Part shown: piece by piece, positions 31,840 through 41,230 of the stretch
How the letters are laid out: every line of letters starts with the position of its first letter
Numbering within the stretch: the first letter of the stretch is position 1
Notes under the pieces: generated by a model
What the model was told of the DNA's origin: nothing
Databases searched by the model: none
The model's input: the letters and a program-made list of their open reading frames with translations, nothing else
Origin: Bacteriovoracaceae bacterium
GTDB taxonomy: Bacteria; Bdellovibrionota; Bacteriovoracia; Bacteriovoracales; Bacteriovoracaceae
Assembly (NCBI GenBank): GCA_019752535.1
Contig: JAIEMA010000019.1
Location: 157,164-221,163, forward strand
Length of the DNA stretch: 64,000 bases
Reading direction: 5' to 3'
Translations under genes and position numbers: made by a program

Positions 31840-34173
31840 TTACTCCAAATAATTTTTTAATTTATCAGTGGCTTTTTTATAGTACTCACTATCTGTTGGC
31901 GATATCTGCTGAACTTCTTGAAGCTTTTCTTTGGCATCTCCAAACAAAGAGAGACTCTCTGAAATAATAGCTTCGCGATAAACTTTTTTAGATCTTGTTT
32001 CTAGAATTTCTCTGATGTTTTCCTTCTCATCTAAACCTTCTTTATTAGTTGGATCGATGGCAAGAACCTCTAGATAAGTTTCATATGCACCCTTCAAGTC
32101 CTGACCTTCTTTTAGCGAGCGAGCCTTACCAAGCACCGGCGCAATCTCAGAAGCAAGTTGAGATTTAGCCTCAGCTAACATATCTCCACCCTCTTTAATA
32201 AGATCTTCATCCATTTGCTTGATATCCATAAACTCTTCAAGTTTCAAAATGGCCTTAAACCACTCTTTGGCAAGATACAGCTTTTTTCCCGGTGCCAGGG
32301 CATCAACCATACGGGTACGTTCAGCCTTTTTTCTCGCTTCAGCTTCAGCCTTTGCTCTCTCTTGATTTTGCCAAGTTTCAATTTCCTGCTTCAAAGGAGT
32401 GACATCAAGATTCTCAGGGTCTTTCTCAAGAATTTTGCTAAACAGCTGCTCTGCTCTAGGAATATTTCTTTGGGCGACAGCTTCTTTTGCTTCGGCAACC
32501 ATCGCTTTAACTTCTTCACGAATTTTTGCCCTAGCCTCTTCCTGTTTAAGTCTTTGTTGCTCTTCTTTAAATTTATTATTTTGCTCTTGAACATATTTAA
32601 AGAGAGTTTTCGCATTAGCATATTCAGGATCAACGGCTAGAATTTGCTCTAATTCTGCTAATGCCTCATCAAGCTTCTTATCTTTTACATAGGCTTCTGC
32701 GATTTTATATTTTGCTTCGAGGGAGCGTATTTGCTCAGGTGTGAGAGCTATCTTTTTTGGAGCCGCTGGATCCTCTACTTTTTTAGGATCTACTTTTGTC
32801 TCTTTTTTCTCTTCAACAGGTTTTGTCTCTTTGGCCGGTTCATCATCTAAAAGCATCACCACCATTAAGAGAACAATCACAATAATCGCGATGCGCTTCT
32901 TCTTAGGATCTTTCATGATCCTTTTAATTAAACTTTTCTCCTGAACTTGATCATTGGCACTAAAATCAACGCCACCCTCTTCAAGCTTTCCAAGTTGATC
33001 AAGAGGGACCTCTTCATCGACTTCTTCAATTTGTTCAATGAACTGACCTTCTTCTACAGGCATCAGTCGATCTTGTTCCGCCTCGAGAAGATCTGATGAA
33101 ATTTGAACCGTGAAAGTGGTCGAGCCAATAATAAACTCATCACCGTTATTGAGCTCTGATTTATTGATTCGTTGGCCATTAAGCAATGTGCCGTTAGAAG
33201 AATTAAGATCTTCTAAAGTCATATTCACTAAAGATTTTTTTAAGACTGCATGAACAGAGGATACTTCTGAATCATTGAGAACAATTTGACATTTTTTAGC
33301 ATCTCTTCCGATGAAAATTTCATTTTGATTAACAGCGAAACGATCATAAGGTGCAAACTCACCAAAAAGTAATAAGTCATAGCTCGCAAACTTTTGAAAC
33401 ACTCGCGTTGATTCACTTCCATCATCAGCCTCTCCGGGCACTCCCATATCGGCTTGAGTGGATTCACCTCCACCAAAATCACCACCACCAAAATCGGTAC
33501 TCGGTTCACTGGAGGCAGCTCCATCGGGCTTCGGGTCAGATCCAATCACATCTTCTTCCGAATTAAAATCAAGCCCGCCAACGGCTTCCGGTTCAGCAGC
33601 AGGAGCATCAAATGGTTCCATCTCAGATTCATTTACTTCTTGAGTCTGAGGTAAAGGATCGTCTGAGAGAATATCTTCAACTAATCCTTGAGTCGCTTCA
33701 GACATCACAGGAGCAGGGGCTATTTTCGTTTGAGTCGGAGGTATAAAGACCGTCGCATCCATCTCTTCAACGGGTGGAATATCATCCTGAATTCCAGACA
33801 GTGAAGTTTGGGCAGAATCTATAATAGGACTGATAGGCGCAGCCGCTTGAATACTAGGCTTATGACCTGGCAAATTTTCCAGCAAAAGAGCGTAGGGAGG
33901 AAATGCAATCAGATCCCCCTGGTTTACTTGAATTGTATTTTGAACAATCTGACCGTTCACACTTACAATTGAGATCTGACTTAATTTCTCTAAAATCCAC
34001 TTATTACTTTCATAGCGGATGACAATATGGTGCCTTGAGACCAAGGGGTCATCAACAAAGATATGACAATCTTCTGAGCGCCCAAGATAGGCCTCAAATC
34101 CTTCATCAATCTCACTATCCGGCCAACTTAGCTCATTGATCGGACTGTTGTTTTTTAAGACAACTACTTTCAC
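31840..34173 (-). CDS. membrane protein with two FHA domains and TPR-like C-terminus
   Basis: A 777-residue protein. FHA domain 1 (about 15-100) includes YLGRSEDC and SRHHIVIRY. An acidic Pro-rich linker follows. FHA domain 2 (about 275-355) has IFIGRDAKKC, SSVHAVL and SSNGTLLNGQ. A single membrane helix (about 425-441, IVIVLLMVVML) and a Lys/Glu-rich helical C-terminal part with TPR-like repeats (about 480-777) complete it. The FHA domains would face the cytoplasm and the repeats the periplasm. The start is GTG, overlapping the upstream FHA gene by 41 bp. It is probably a scaffold recruiting phospho-Thr partners to a secretion apparatus. Confidence 0.85.
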   Translation of the reverse strand: MKVVVLKNNSPINELSWPDSEIDEGFEAYLGRSEDCHIFVDDPLVSRHHIVIRYESNKWILEKLSQISIVSVNGQIVQNTIQVNQGDLIAFPPYALLLENLPGHKPSIQAAAPISPIIDSAQTSLSGIQDDIPPVEEMDATVFIPPTQTKIAPAPVMSEATQGLVEDILSDDPLPQTQEVNESEMEPFDAPAAEPEAVGGLDFNSEEDVIGSDPKPDGAASSEPSTDFGGGDFGGGESTQADMGVPGEADDGSESTRVFQKFASYDLLLFGEFAPYDRFAVNQNEIFIGRDAKKCQIVLNDSEVSSVHAVLKKSLVNMTLEDLNSSNGTLLNGQRINKSELNNGDEFIIGSTTFTVQISSDLLEAEQDRLMPVEEGQFIEQIEEVDEEVPLDQLGKLEEGGVDFSANDQVQEKSLIKRIMKDPKKKRIAIIVIVLLMVVMLLDDEPAKETKPVEEKKETKVDPKKVEDPAAPKKIALTPEQIRSLEAKYKIAEAYVKDKKLDEALAELEQILAVDPEYANAKTLFKYVQEQNNKFKEEQQRLKQEEARAKIREEVKAMVAEAKEAVAQRNIPRAEQLFSKILEKDPENLDVTPLKQEIETWQNQERAKAEAEARKKAERTRMVDALAPGKKLYLAKEWFKAILKLEEFMDIKQMDEDLIKEGGDMLAEAKSQLASEIAPVLGKARSLKEGQDLKGAYETYLEVLAIDPTNKEGLDEKENIREILETRSKKVYREAIISESLSLFGDAKEKLQEVQQISPTDSEYYKKATDKLKNYLE

Positions 34174-35107
34174 CTTGCTCCAATCCTAATTTCCCTTCCA
34201 GGGCCAATATATTTTCTTCTGCTGATTTATATCTAGGGTCTTCTTGATATTGATACAAAAGTCGTATGACTCCACAATAAGTCACAATAGCGTTTTGATA
34301 CCGCAATCCTTCTTCGTCTCTTTTGGCTTTAATAAATTGCTCTGCAATGACTTTATCCAATTCCTCTTTTGCTTTCCTTAAATAGAAATCCGCAAGAGGA
34401 TCATTTGGATTGAGAATAAGGGCGAGATTGAATTCATTAATAGCTCTAAAATAATTCTGTTCACGAAACTCTCTTAAGCCTCTCTGAAAGATTGTATTCA
34501 TTTTAACTTTTAAACTCTTATCTTCCATCAATTGCTTTTGGCGAACCATTTGCAAGTATTCATCCGTGACATCTTTTACACCTGCAGAAGATGATTTTTT
34601 TCTGACTGTTTCAGGCTTTTTGCCGCCATCGTCAAACAGCATCATGGCAATTCCAACGACTGCGATTAACCCCAAAAGAGCCGATGTTTTCTTTTTAGGC
34701 GGCTCTGCCGATTTCTCTGAGTCATCTTGGATTTTTTTTGTATTTTTCCCTGAGGCCTTAACTTCTACTTTTGCAAATTTATAAACTGTCTGACCGATGA
34801 CAATTTTGTCACCTTCTTTAAGCTTGGCCTGGGAAACTTTTTGGTCGTTGACGACGATTCCATTTTGCGAGCCTAAATCAGTCAAAACCCAATCATTTCC
34901 AACTTTGGCGATTTCTGCATGTTCGCGTGATGATTTTATATCAAGCACTCGAATATCTGCTTTCTCCGAGCGACCCATAACCACTCTGTTGCCAGTGAAC
35001 ACATAGGTTTCACCCTTAGTCTGGCCAGTTAAACACATCAAACGCCAATACGTACCTTCCTCAGGAGGCTGTTCAAAGTGTTTCATCGCTAGAACGCTCT
35101 TCGACAT
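34133..35107 (-). CDS. membrane FHA-domain protein with TPR-like C-terminus
   Basis: A 324-residue protein. One FHA domain (about 40-112) has RVVMGRSEKADI, SSREHAEIA and SQNGIVVNDQKV, with the conserved GR, S..H and N residues. A short membrane helix lies at about 145-160 (ALLGLIAVVGIAMML). The C-terminal TPR-like domain (about 195-310) contains NYFRAINEFNLALILNPNDP. Its layout is a shorter version of the next gene, so the two are probably paralogues from duplication. The start codon is 7 bp after the upstream FHA gene. Confidence 0.85.
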   Translation of the reverse strand: MSKSVLAMKHFEQPPEEGTYWRLMCLTGQTKGETYVFTGNRVVMGRSEKADIRVLDIKSSREHAEIAKVGNDWVLTDLGSQNGIVVNDQKVSQAKLKEGDKIVIGQTVYKFAKVEVKASGKNTKKIQDDSEKSAEPPKKKTSALLGLIAVVGIAMMLFDDGGKKPETVRKKSSSAGVKDVTDEYLQMVRQKQLMEDKSLKVKMNTIFQRGLREFREQNYFRAINEFNLALILNPNDPLADFYLRKAKEELDKVIAEQFIKAKRDEEGLRYQNAIVTYCGVIRLLYQYQEDPRYKSAEENILALEGKLGLEQGESSCLKKQQSDQ

Positions 35108-35114
35108 CTACTCT

Positions 35115-36677
35115 TTATCCTGGTTTCACAAAAGTTATATAGAAAGCTTTTGCAAATTTATCTCTACCCATGACAGCTACAACATTGACGGCAATATCCT
35201 TACCACCAATTTCATAATTCTCTTTCTGATTAACCCCGCCATTGTTTGCAGACTGATCGCATAAATCTATCAACGTGGCGGCCATACCTTGATCCCTGGC
35301 CGCATCTAATAAGCTCTGGCCCTGAGAAGCATTTTGTCGAATTCCAATTAAATCCTCAGCTTCAATATTTAAACCCTGAATTAATTTTTCAGAGTTGAGA
35401 ACCATGACAGGGCCCTGAGCACCTTGCATAAATTCCAACATGGATCGTACAAATGGCCCGTCCTCTTCAAGATTTGCCATTTCTCCTGTATCCGTATTCT
35501 GTAATTCTCGTAATCTTTGAAGCATTGAATTGAGAGTGTTTCTCAGTGGGGAAATCTCTTTGAACATATACTTTGAATCGAGCTCTTTCTGTTTGCCACG
35601 CAACACGTTCTCAATTTGAGATTTCATTTCTTCAAGTGGCTTAACCGTTAAGAAGTAAAGCATCCCAAAGAAAAAGATAGAAACTAGACCACTGGTCACA
35701 AGTGATTCGAGATAAGCTTTAGAATTTGTTGCGGCTTGAGCTTGAAGAGTGGCAGGCTCAAATCGAATGGCAATGACTCCCACGTTCTCTTGTCTTCCGG
35801 TTTTAACATCGTAAGCTTTGATGAGACGACTAATACCGATTTTATTATTTCCTAAACTACTAATGAATTCTTTATCTTGATTTGTTGAATCCTTATAAAA
35901 ATTTAAAGCTTCAACAGAGAGCGCATCATTAATATATGTATTCAGCTTTCCGATCGGGCGAACAATGCGACCATCAAAATCGAAAAGCTCATAGGAAGAA
36001 ATGCCTTCTGCGTTTTCCAAGAAATTGGTGTCAAGTTTATCTAAGTCTCTTCTTGATAACGCAACGGAATTCGCTCTGGCCACTTCAGCAGCATACTGCT
36101 TACCTCTCATCGCAATCTCAAGAATCAGTAATCTCTTGGAGTCACGCAGAACGGGAAATATTGTTAAGCTGATATTAACGCCAATAAAAATGAAAAGCAA
36201 AATACCGACAAGTGCTGACCACTCATACTGCTCATTGAAATTATAGAGCACTGGCATGATTCTATGCTTGAAGATCCAAATCATCTTCCCACCTAGCCCA
36301 GTGGGTGCCACTTCTTTGATTTCTAAGTCTACTTCATTGTCATCACTCGCCATTTTAGCGACTTTTCTTTTAACAATGATTTTTTTCTCTTGAACGTGGA
36401 CTATTTGAAAAATAACGTTCGGCAGAGCAATTTTATCTCCATCCTTAACAGTGGCTTTTTTTACGAGCTTTCCATTAATGAACGTGCCGTTCGAACTTCC
36501 TAAGTCTTCTACAAAAGCCGTGTCACCATTGACCGTCACACGCATGTGTTTTTTTGAAACCCCGTCAACTGCGATTTGATGATCAACATCTGGCGAGCGA
36601 CCAAGAGTATTCTCACCTTCGTTTAAAGTGATCTCCTGTCCTCTTAATTTTCCGCCAACAGCGACTAACTTATACAT
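35115..36677 (-). CDS. FHA-domain transmembrane sensor-like protein
   Basis: A 520-residue protein. The N-terminal FHA domain (about 1-95) has TLGRSPDVDH, SKKHMRV and SSNGTFINGK. Two membrane helices (about 152-172 and 335-352) enclose a periplasmic domain of about 160 residues. A HAMP-like linker and a PAS-like C-terminal domain (about 410-518) follow. No kinase or cyclase domain is present, so it resembles a receptor whose output is protein binding. It starts with an 8-bp overlap with the DUF192 gene. The FHA-plus-TadC context suggests a sensor for Tad/type II-like surface secretion. Confidence 0.82.
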   Translation of the reverse strand: MYKLVAVGGKLRGQEITLNEGENTLGRSPDVDHQIAVDGVSKKHMRVTVNGDTAFVEDLGSSNGTFINGKLVKKATVKDGDKIALPNVIFQIVHVQEKKIIVKRKVAKMASDDNEVDLEIKEVAPTGLGGKMIWIFKHRIMPVLYNFNEQYEWSALVGILLFIFIGVNISLTIFPVLRDSKRLLILEIAMRGKQYAAEVARANSVALSRRDLDKLDTNFLENAEGISSYELFDFDGRIVRPIGKLNTYINDALSVEALNFYKDSTNQDKEFISSLGNNKIGISRLIKAYDVKTGRQENVGVIAIRFEPATLQAQAATNSKAYLESLVTSGLVSIFFFGMLYFLTVKPLEEMKSQIENVLRGKQKELDSKYMFKEISPLRNTLNSMLQRLRELQNTDTGEMANLEEDGPFVRSMLEFMQGAQGPVMVLNSEKLIQGLNIEAEDLIGIRQNASQGQSLLDAARDQGMAATLIDLCDQSANNGGVNQKENYEIGGKDIAVNVVAVMGRDKFAKAFYITFVKPG

Positions 36678-37023
36678 ACGAAACCTCTAAATGACTTCCT
36701 TCTTGTATATCAAAGGGAAGAGCACCGCCTCTAAGCTCAAGTGTTTTGACTGCTCGAAAATACATCCAAGACATTCGCCAAGGTTTCATTGATCTTAGAA
36801 TTTTAATAATTTCACCATTAGCTGAAAGAAAGACGACATCGATTGAGAAACGCATAAAAAAGGTATGAATCGAATTGCATGGCTGAATCATCAATCCATC
36901 CATCTCCCCAAGATCAGCCTTAAACATAAGACCAAAGATTCGACTCAGAAGTGAGTTTGCAAAACCAATTCTTTTCCCAATAATTTTTCCAGTCTCTTTA
37001 TGCGTAACCGATAAATACTTCAT
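36670..37023 (-). CDS. DUF192 family protein
   Basis: A 117-residue DUF192 protein. The family core is visible as SRIFGLMFKADLGEMDGLMI, then HTFFMRFSIDVVFL, and a final VKTLELRGG. The fold is known from structures, but the function is not. DUF192 genes often accompany type II/Tad secretion genes in this lineage. There is no signal peptide. The ATG at 37023 overlaps the tadC stop by one base (TGATG) and has GGAGGT at 5-6 bp. Confidence 0.88.
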   Translation of the reverse strand: MKYLSVTHKETGKIIGKRIGFANSLLSRIFGLMFKADLGEMDGLMIQPCNSIHTFFMRFSIDVVFLSANGEIIKILRSMKPWRMSWMYFRAVKTLELRGGALPFDIQEGSHLEVSYV

Positions 37024-38438
37024 CAATTACCTCCCGTAATGAAACGCAGAAGCATTGGTCCAGCAATGGCGATAAATACCGCTGGCATAATAAACATAAT
37101 CATTGGGAACAGAATTTTAGTGGCAGCAGTCGCCCCTTTCTTCTCTGCTTCAGAGGATCTCTTTTGTCTCATTTCGTTTGAGAGCTGCTTCAAGATTGGG
37201 CCAATCGAGGCACCCACAGAATCGGCGGCAATGAGTGTGGCACAGAATGAATTAATCGGAAGAACGTCAATTCTCCAAGCTAGCTGTCTTAAACCTTCAG
37301 CTCGGCTTGAACCAATTTTAGTTTCCTTGATCATGGTTTCAAATTCTTCAACCAATGGAGATGGTGGGGCCTTTTCTATCACTTTTTGAATCGCGGCCAT
37401 AAAATCAAGACCAGCTTCTACTGAAAGAGCGAGCATATCCACGATGAATGGCATTCCACGAATCATGTCCTCTTTTCTGGCAGAGATCCTACTGTTCATC
37501 CAAATATTTGGATAGAAAAAGCCAATTAAACCCAACAGTGGGGCGATATTCATATTCCAAGTTTCCTCCATTAGGATTCTTAAAATGATGAAGATGACTG
37601 GAAAACCTATAATGAGGAAGAGCTTGAAGGCAAAAAAATCTTCAGGAGTAAGCTCTTTAGTCAGTCCTGCATTGGCGAGCTTTCTTCGATATTTAGTTTT
37701 TAAATTTTGGCGGCCTTTCATTCCCATCACAATAGGTGTGAAATAGCGTTTAAAGAATGGCCTAGAATACTTTAATACGAAGTCTGTCGTTTGTTGTTTT
37801 TTATCTGCTTCCGCTTCTTCGAGTGCCTCAGCTGCCTTAAATTTATTTTCTTCTTCAAGAGTCGCTTTTGCGACGAGGAAGACAGCTAAACCGATAAGAA
37901 ACAATCCTGCATAATAGAGAGTTCGGCTTCCCACTTCACCAAAAAGATTAGCAGAATTCGAAATCTTTTTATGAAGAGCAATTTTTGAAGCAACAGGTTT
38001 GATGACACATTTTTCGCCATCTCTCTCGAGTCTTAAATCAAAAGATCCATTGCGATCTAAACCAAGACTATCTTGCGTCCAAACGTTGAACTCCGATTTA
38101 ATACTAAGTATTGAATTTGGTTGAAAATTTCTTCCCTTGATAAATGTTGAAGCTGTTAGATAAGCGACACATTCTTTGTTTCCAGTTTTTCTTTCTTTAT
38201 CAGTAACTACCGAAATTATTTGAAGTTTACCAAAATGACCTTGATTGGTTTCGTAGAAGTAAACGTTATCAACAATATCTTTTGAAAGTGGAATTGCTTT
38301 ATCACTTAGTGCTGCGGCTTTTGATTTGATGCAGGCTTCATCAAGCGCGCCAAAATCTTCTGCACAATTTTGTGCAAAAACATGTGACACTACTGACCAA
38401 CACAGTGCCCAGATTAAAAACTTAAGCCTCATTTCCAT
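37023..38438 (-). CDS. tadC: TadC-like type II/IVb secretion inner membrane protein with added periplasmic domain
   Basis: A 471-residue protein. The C-terminal half is a type II secretion F domain: MPFIVDMLALSVEAGLDFMA (about 335-354), the SRAEGLRQLAWR segment, and a final hydrophobic helix. The N-terminal half is unusual. A signal sequence (ALCWSVVSHVFAQ) precedes a roughly 140-residue Cys-containing periplasmic domain, and then a membrane helix (about 183-200). Typical TadC has about 300 residues and no such domain. TadC works with TadA and TadB, which are not in this window. It is first in the FHA gene run. The start at 38438 has GGAG 11 bp upstream. Confidence 0.82.
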   Translation of the reverse strand: MEMRLKFLIWALCWSVVSHVFAQNCAEDFGALDEACIKSKAAALSDKAIPLSKDIVDNVYFYETNQGHFGKLQIISVVTDKERKTGNKECVAYLTASTFIKGRNFQPNSILSIKSEFNVWTQDSLGLDRNGSFDLRLERDGEKCVIKPVASKIALHKKISNSANLFGEVGSRTLYYAGLFLIGLAVFLVAKATLEEENKFKAAEALEEAEADKKQQTTDFVLKYSRPFFKRYFTPIVMGMKGRQNLKTKYRRKLANAGLTKELTPEDFFAFKLFLIIGFPVIFIILRILMEETWNMNIAPLLGLIGFFYPNIWMNSRISARKEDMIRGMPFIVDMLALSVEAGLDFMAAIQKVIEKAPPSPLVEEFETMIKETKIGSSRAEGLRQLAWRIDVLPINSFCATLIAADSVGASIGPILKQLSNEMRQKRSSEAEKKGATAATKILFPMIMFIMPAVFIAIAGPMLLRFITGGN

Positions 38439-38523
38439 GAGTTGCAATTCTCCTTCTCTATTAAGATTAACAGAGAAGAGTGCAAGAGACCGAAATTGCG
38501 GGTGTAGGGAAAAAAACTCCGCT

Positions 38524-39603
38524 TTAAGAAACGCTCTTACCGTTCAAGAATGCCTGATAAGTTTCCAACACTTTTTTAGCTTCTTGAGAGTTGAACGCTG
38601 AAGTGATTTTTGGAACATAAATGGGCTTATATTCTTTAAAATTTTCCTGCTTACAAGATTCCACTCGAGCAATCTTATCTAAAAACTTTTCTTTCTTGAG
38701 CTTTTTAGTTTTTAAAGCTTCACGAAGCGAAGCCACAGCTTTAGCCGCATCCTCTGCGAAACGGTAGAGGACGATATCTGCTCCAGCATCAATCGCCATA
38801 AATGCAGCCTCTTCTATACTAAAACGATCAGCTATCGCCTTCATTTCCATATCATCAGTGATCACTATCTTTGTAAATTTGGTCTCTTCTCTAAGAAACT
38901 GATAAGCCTTACTTGAAACGGTTGTCGGAAGTTTTGTATCAAGAGCATCAATCATGAGATGGGCCATCATCATAAATTCGACACGACTCTTTGAAGCACG
39001 AATGAAAGGTTGAATTTCTCGCGCTCTTAACTCTTCAAGTGATTCTTTAATGAAAGGCAGATCATAGTGACTATCTTTCAAGGTATTTCCATGACCGGGA
39101 AAATGTTTTGCACAAGAAAGCACTCCATGAGTTTGAAGGCCTCGAATCGCTGCACTCACATGCTTTTCAACGGTTTCGATGTCATGACCGAAAGAGCGAT
39201 CCCCAATGACTTTATTTTCTGGATTAGTCCAAATATCGCACACAGGAGAATAACTTAGATTAATTCCACACGCGGCTAATTCTTTCCCCATGACAGAATG
39301 AGCTTCAAAAGTCATTTTGGGAGAATCCATTTTTGCGATTTCATACATCGAGGGAAATTGAGTGAATCCTTTTTTAAATCTCTGGACTCTTCCACCTTCA
39401 TGATCAACAGAAATGAAAAGGGGCCATTCGTCTCTTAGGGATTGAATTGAATTCACAAGTTCTGCTAGTTGCGCAGGATCTTCAAAATTATGAGCGAACA
39501 ATATGACGCCGCCAATTTTTTCTTCTTTTATGAGTTCTTTCTCTTCAGGCAAAAGGCTAGTTCCTTTAATACCTGTTATAATTAAATTTCCTGGGTTTTC
39601 CAC
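38524..39603 (-). CDS. nagZ: beta-N-acetylhexosaminidase NagZ (GH3)
   Basis: A 359-residue GH3 enzyme that removes GlcNAc from muropeptides during wall recycling. ISVDHEGGRVQRF (about 65-77), the loop CAKHFPGHGNTLKDSHYDLP (about 160-179) with the His-Asp acid dyad, and the nucleophile Asp in VITDDMEMKAI (about 245) are all diagnostic. There is no signal peptide, fitting cytosolic NagZ. It is last in a run amn-mreB-PilZ-lipoprotein-nagZ. In predators such an enzyme could also help use prey peptidoglycan. Confidence 0.95.
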   Translation of the reverse strand: MENPGNLIITGIKGTSLLPEEKELIKEEKIGGVILFAHNFEDPAQLAELVNSIQSLRDEWPLFISVDHEGGRVQRFKKGFTQFPSMYEIAKMDSPKMTFEAHSVMGKELAACGINLSYSPVCDIWTNPENKVIGDRSFGHDIETVEKHVSAAIRGLQTHGVLSCAKHFPGHGNTLKDSHYDLPFIKESLEELRAREIQPFIRASKSRVEFMMMAHLMIDALDTKLPTTVSSKAYQFLREETKFTKIVITDDMEMKAIADRFSIEEAAFMAIDAGADIVLYRFAEDAAKAVASLREALKTKKLKKEKFLDKIARVESCKQENFKEYKPIYVPKITSAFNSQEAKKVLETYQAFLNGKSVS

Positions 39604-39616
39604 AATTCGATCCCTT

Positions 39617-40390
39617 TTATAGCTCTTGTGTATCTTGCAGTTCTGCCGGAGGTAATATGCTTATTCCCTGGGCCGTCCAAAACATTCTAACGAATGCAAA
39701 GTCTTTTGAAAAATGAAGGTTTATCGTTTGACCACTCACTTCAACATTATAGGCTTGTTTGCTCACATCACTTTTCTCAATTCGGACAAAGGCACTACTA
39801 AACGGTGACGCACCCAAACCTGAGAAATGTTCTTGATGATAAGGCCAGGAGTCCCAGATGAGAACAAAAGCCACTCTATTGTTCTTATCTTTGGCTGATT
39901 TTATTAAGCCACCAGTCAGAAGACACTCAGGGAGTTGAGAGTAAAAACAGAATATCTTCCCTTTTGGAAATTTAACTTCTTTGCTTCCTTTCCATCTCTC
40001 ATCAGGACTATCAAGCAAGACTTCGAATGATTTTCTTTTGGTATTGGTTTTCATTTGAGTGAAATATTTTTTCCCCTCAAGCCATACCGTATGCTGACTG
40101 ATTATAGGCCTAATCGCTAATTCTCGGCCTTTTTTCGTTTTAACAGACCCAACACTCGACATTGCAAAAGTCTTCTCTAGTAATCTCTCTCCCTCACTTC
40201 CAGGAGAAAGAATTCTGACTCTTGTCGCAATCTTATTATTTTTTAGTTTAACTTCTCGCGCAAATTCAAAGTCACCACTCACATCTCTATAACCATACAC
40301 CTGACCATCATTTTGCTTGATCGTCTTTTCATAATTGATAGCTTTATTTGCACAACTTGAAATGAGAAATAGAGCAAAAATAAATTTCAT
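39617..40390 (-). CDS. putative lipoprotein of unknown function
   Basis: A 257-residue protein with a lipoprotein signal, ALFLISSCANK, where Cys13 would be lipidated. The mature part is beta-rich and mostly hydrophilic, with two further cysteines near residues 147 and 155. No family is recognised. Its start overlaps the PilZ gene stop by 4 bp, so the pair is likely co-translated. It is probably an envelope protein working with the PilZ and MreB products. Confidence 0.7.
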   Translation of the reverse strand: MKFIFALFLISSCANKAINYEKTIKQNDGQVYGYRDVSGDFEFAREVKLKNNKIATRVRILSPGSEGERLLEKTFAMSSVGSVKTKKGRELAIRPIISQHTVWLEGKKYFTQMKTNTKRKSFEVLLDSPDERWKGSKEVKFPKGKIFCFYSQLPECLLTGGLIKSAKDKNNRVAFVLIWDSWPYHQEHFSGLGASPFSSAFVRIEKSDVSKQAYNVEVSGQTINLHFSKDFAFVRMFWTAQGISILPPAELQDTQEL

Positions 40391-41217
40391 TTTAAAAAAT
40401 CTTCAAATTCTTTATTGGCATCAACTGATCGTAAAAGTTCATTGATTTTAGAACCTAGTTTTTGATCAATTTGTGAGGGTAAATCTTCAAACCTGAGGCC
40501 AATTTTGTATTTTTTATGAAAACGATCAGCATGGCCAATATGATCAATAACATAAACTATTTTAGATTTCGGAATGACAATAACATCAGAAGAAATATTT
40601 AAAACCAACTCTTTAATTTCTGTTCCAGCTTTAAACCAATCTAGCTCAGCGCTACCAATGTGAATTGAGAGACCCGTTACAGACAAATCCTGAACTCGCA
40701 TCTTCACAAGACTACCTAATTCTTGATTTTCGCTCCCCGGATCAACTATGCGCAAAAAACTTTTAAACAAGCCAGTTTGACTAATTTTTTGGCGAAAATC
40801 GATGACCTTCCCGCCAGCATAGCTTTCAGGAAGTTTAAATTCGGCAGAGATATCGTAGATAGGATAAGTCAAAAGTCTAAAATTTTGTCTTCTCTCAGAC
40901 TTATAGAACTCTCCGCTAGTGCTAACAGAGACTCCATCACTTGAGGATGTTGTGACTTTGCCTTTAAAGAAAAAGCTCACTCCATTGAGTTCGAATGTAC
41001 CTAGAATCTCTTTTCCAATTGGAAATGTGACGTGCTCATCATGAAAAAGAAGTCGACCTTCATCTCTGTTATAGTCTTTGACCCGATAGAGTTGCTTCTC
41101 TTTATCACCCTTTGACCAAAGCGTGCAGCTTCCATTCTGACTAGAAAGCTGCCACAACTTACTTTTTTTTTCAGCATCGCCCAGCGATGTAAAGTGTGTT
41201 CGAGGCAGCTGAGTCAT
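40387..41217 (-). CDS. PilZ-domain protein
   Basis: A 276-residue protein. The c-di-GMP motifs of PilZ are present: RRQNFR (about 109-114, RxxxR) and DLSVTGLSI (about 184, [D/N]xSxxG). An N-terminal domain of about 100 residues resembles the partner domain of YcgR-like proteins, suggesting an effector for motility, polarity or secretion. It lies directly after mreB (13 bp) and overlaps the lipoprotein gene. Both c-di-GMP and MreB matter in the predatory cycle of this group. Confidence 0.85.
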   Translation of the reverse strand: MTQLPRTHFTSLGDAEKKSKLWQLSSQNGSCTLWSKGDKEKQLYRVKDYNRDEGRLLFHDEHVTFPIGKEILGTFELNGVSFFFKGKVTTSSSDGVSVSTSGEFYKSERRQNFRLLTYPIYDISAEFKLPESYAGGKVIDFRQKISQTGLFKSFLRIVDPGSENQELGSLVKMRVQDLSVTGLSIHIGSAELDWFKAGTEIKELVLNISSDVIVIPKSKIVYVIDHIGHADRFHKKYKIGLRFEDLPSQIDQKLGSKINELLRSVDANKEFEDFLK

Positions 41218-41230
41218 GAGCGTCCCTGGA

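Noticed and set aside
32215..32640. 141-codon plus-strand ORF in the double-FHA gene
   Set aside because: Phe/Leu-rich shadow of a Lys/Glu-rich helical region on the other strand.
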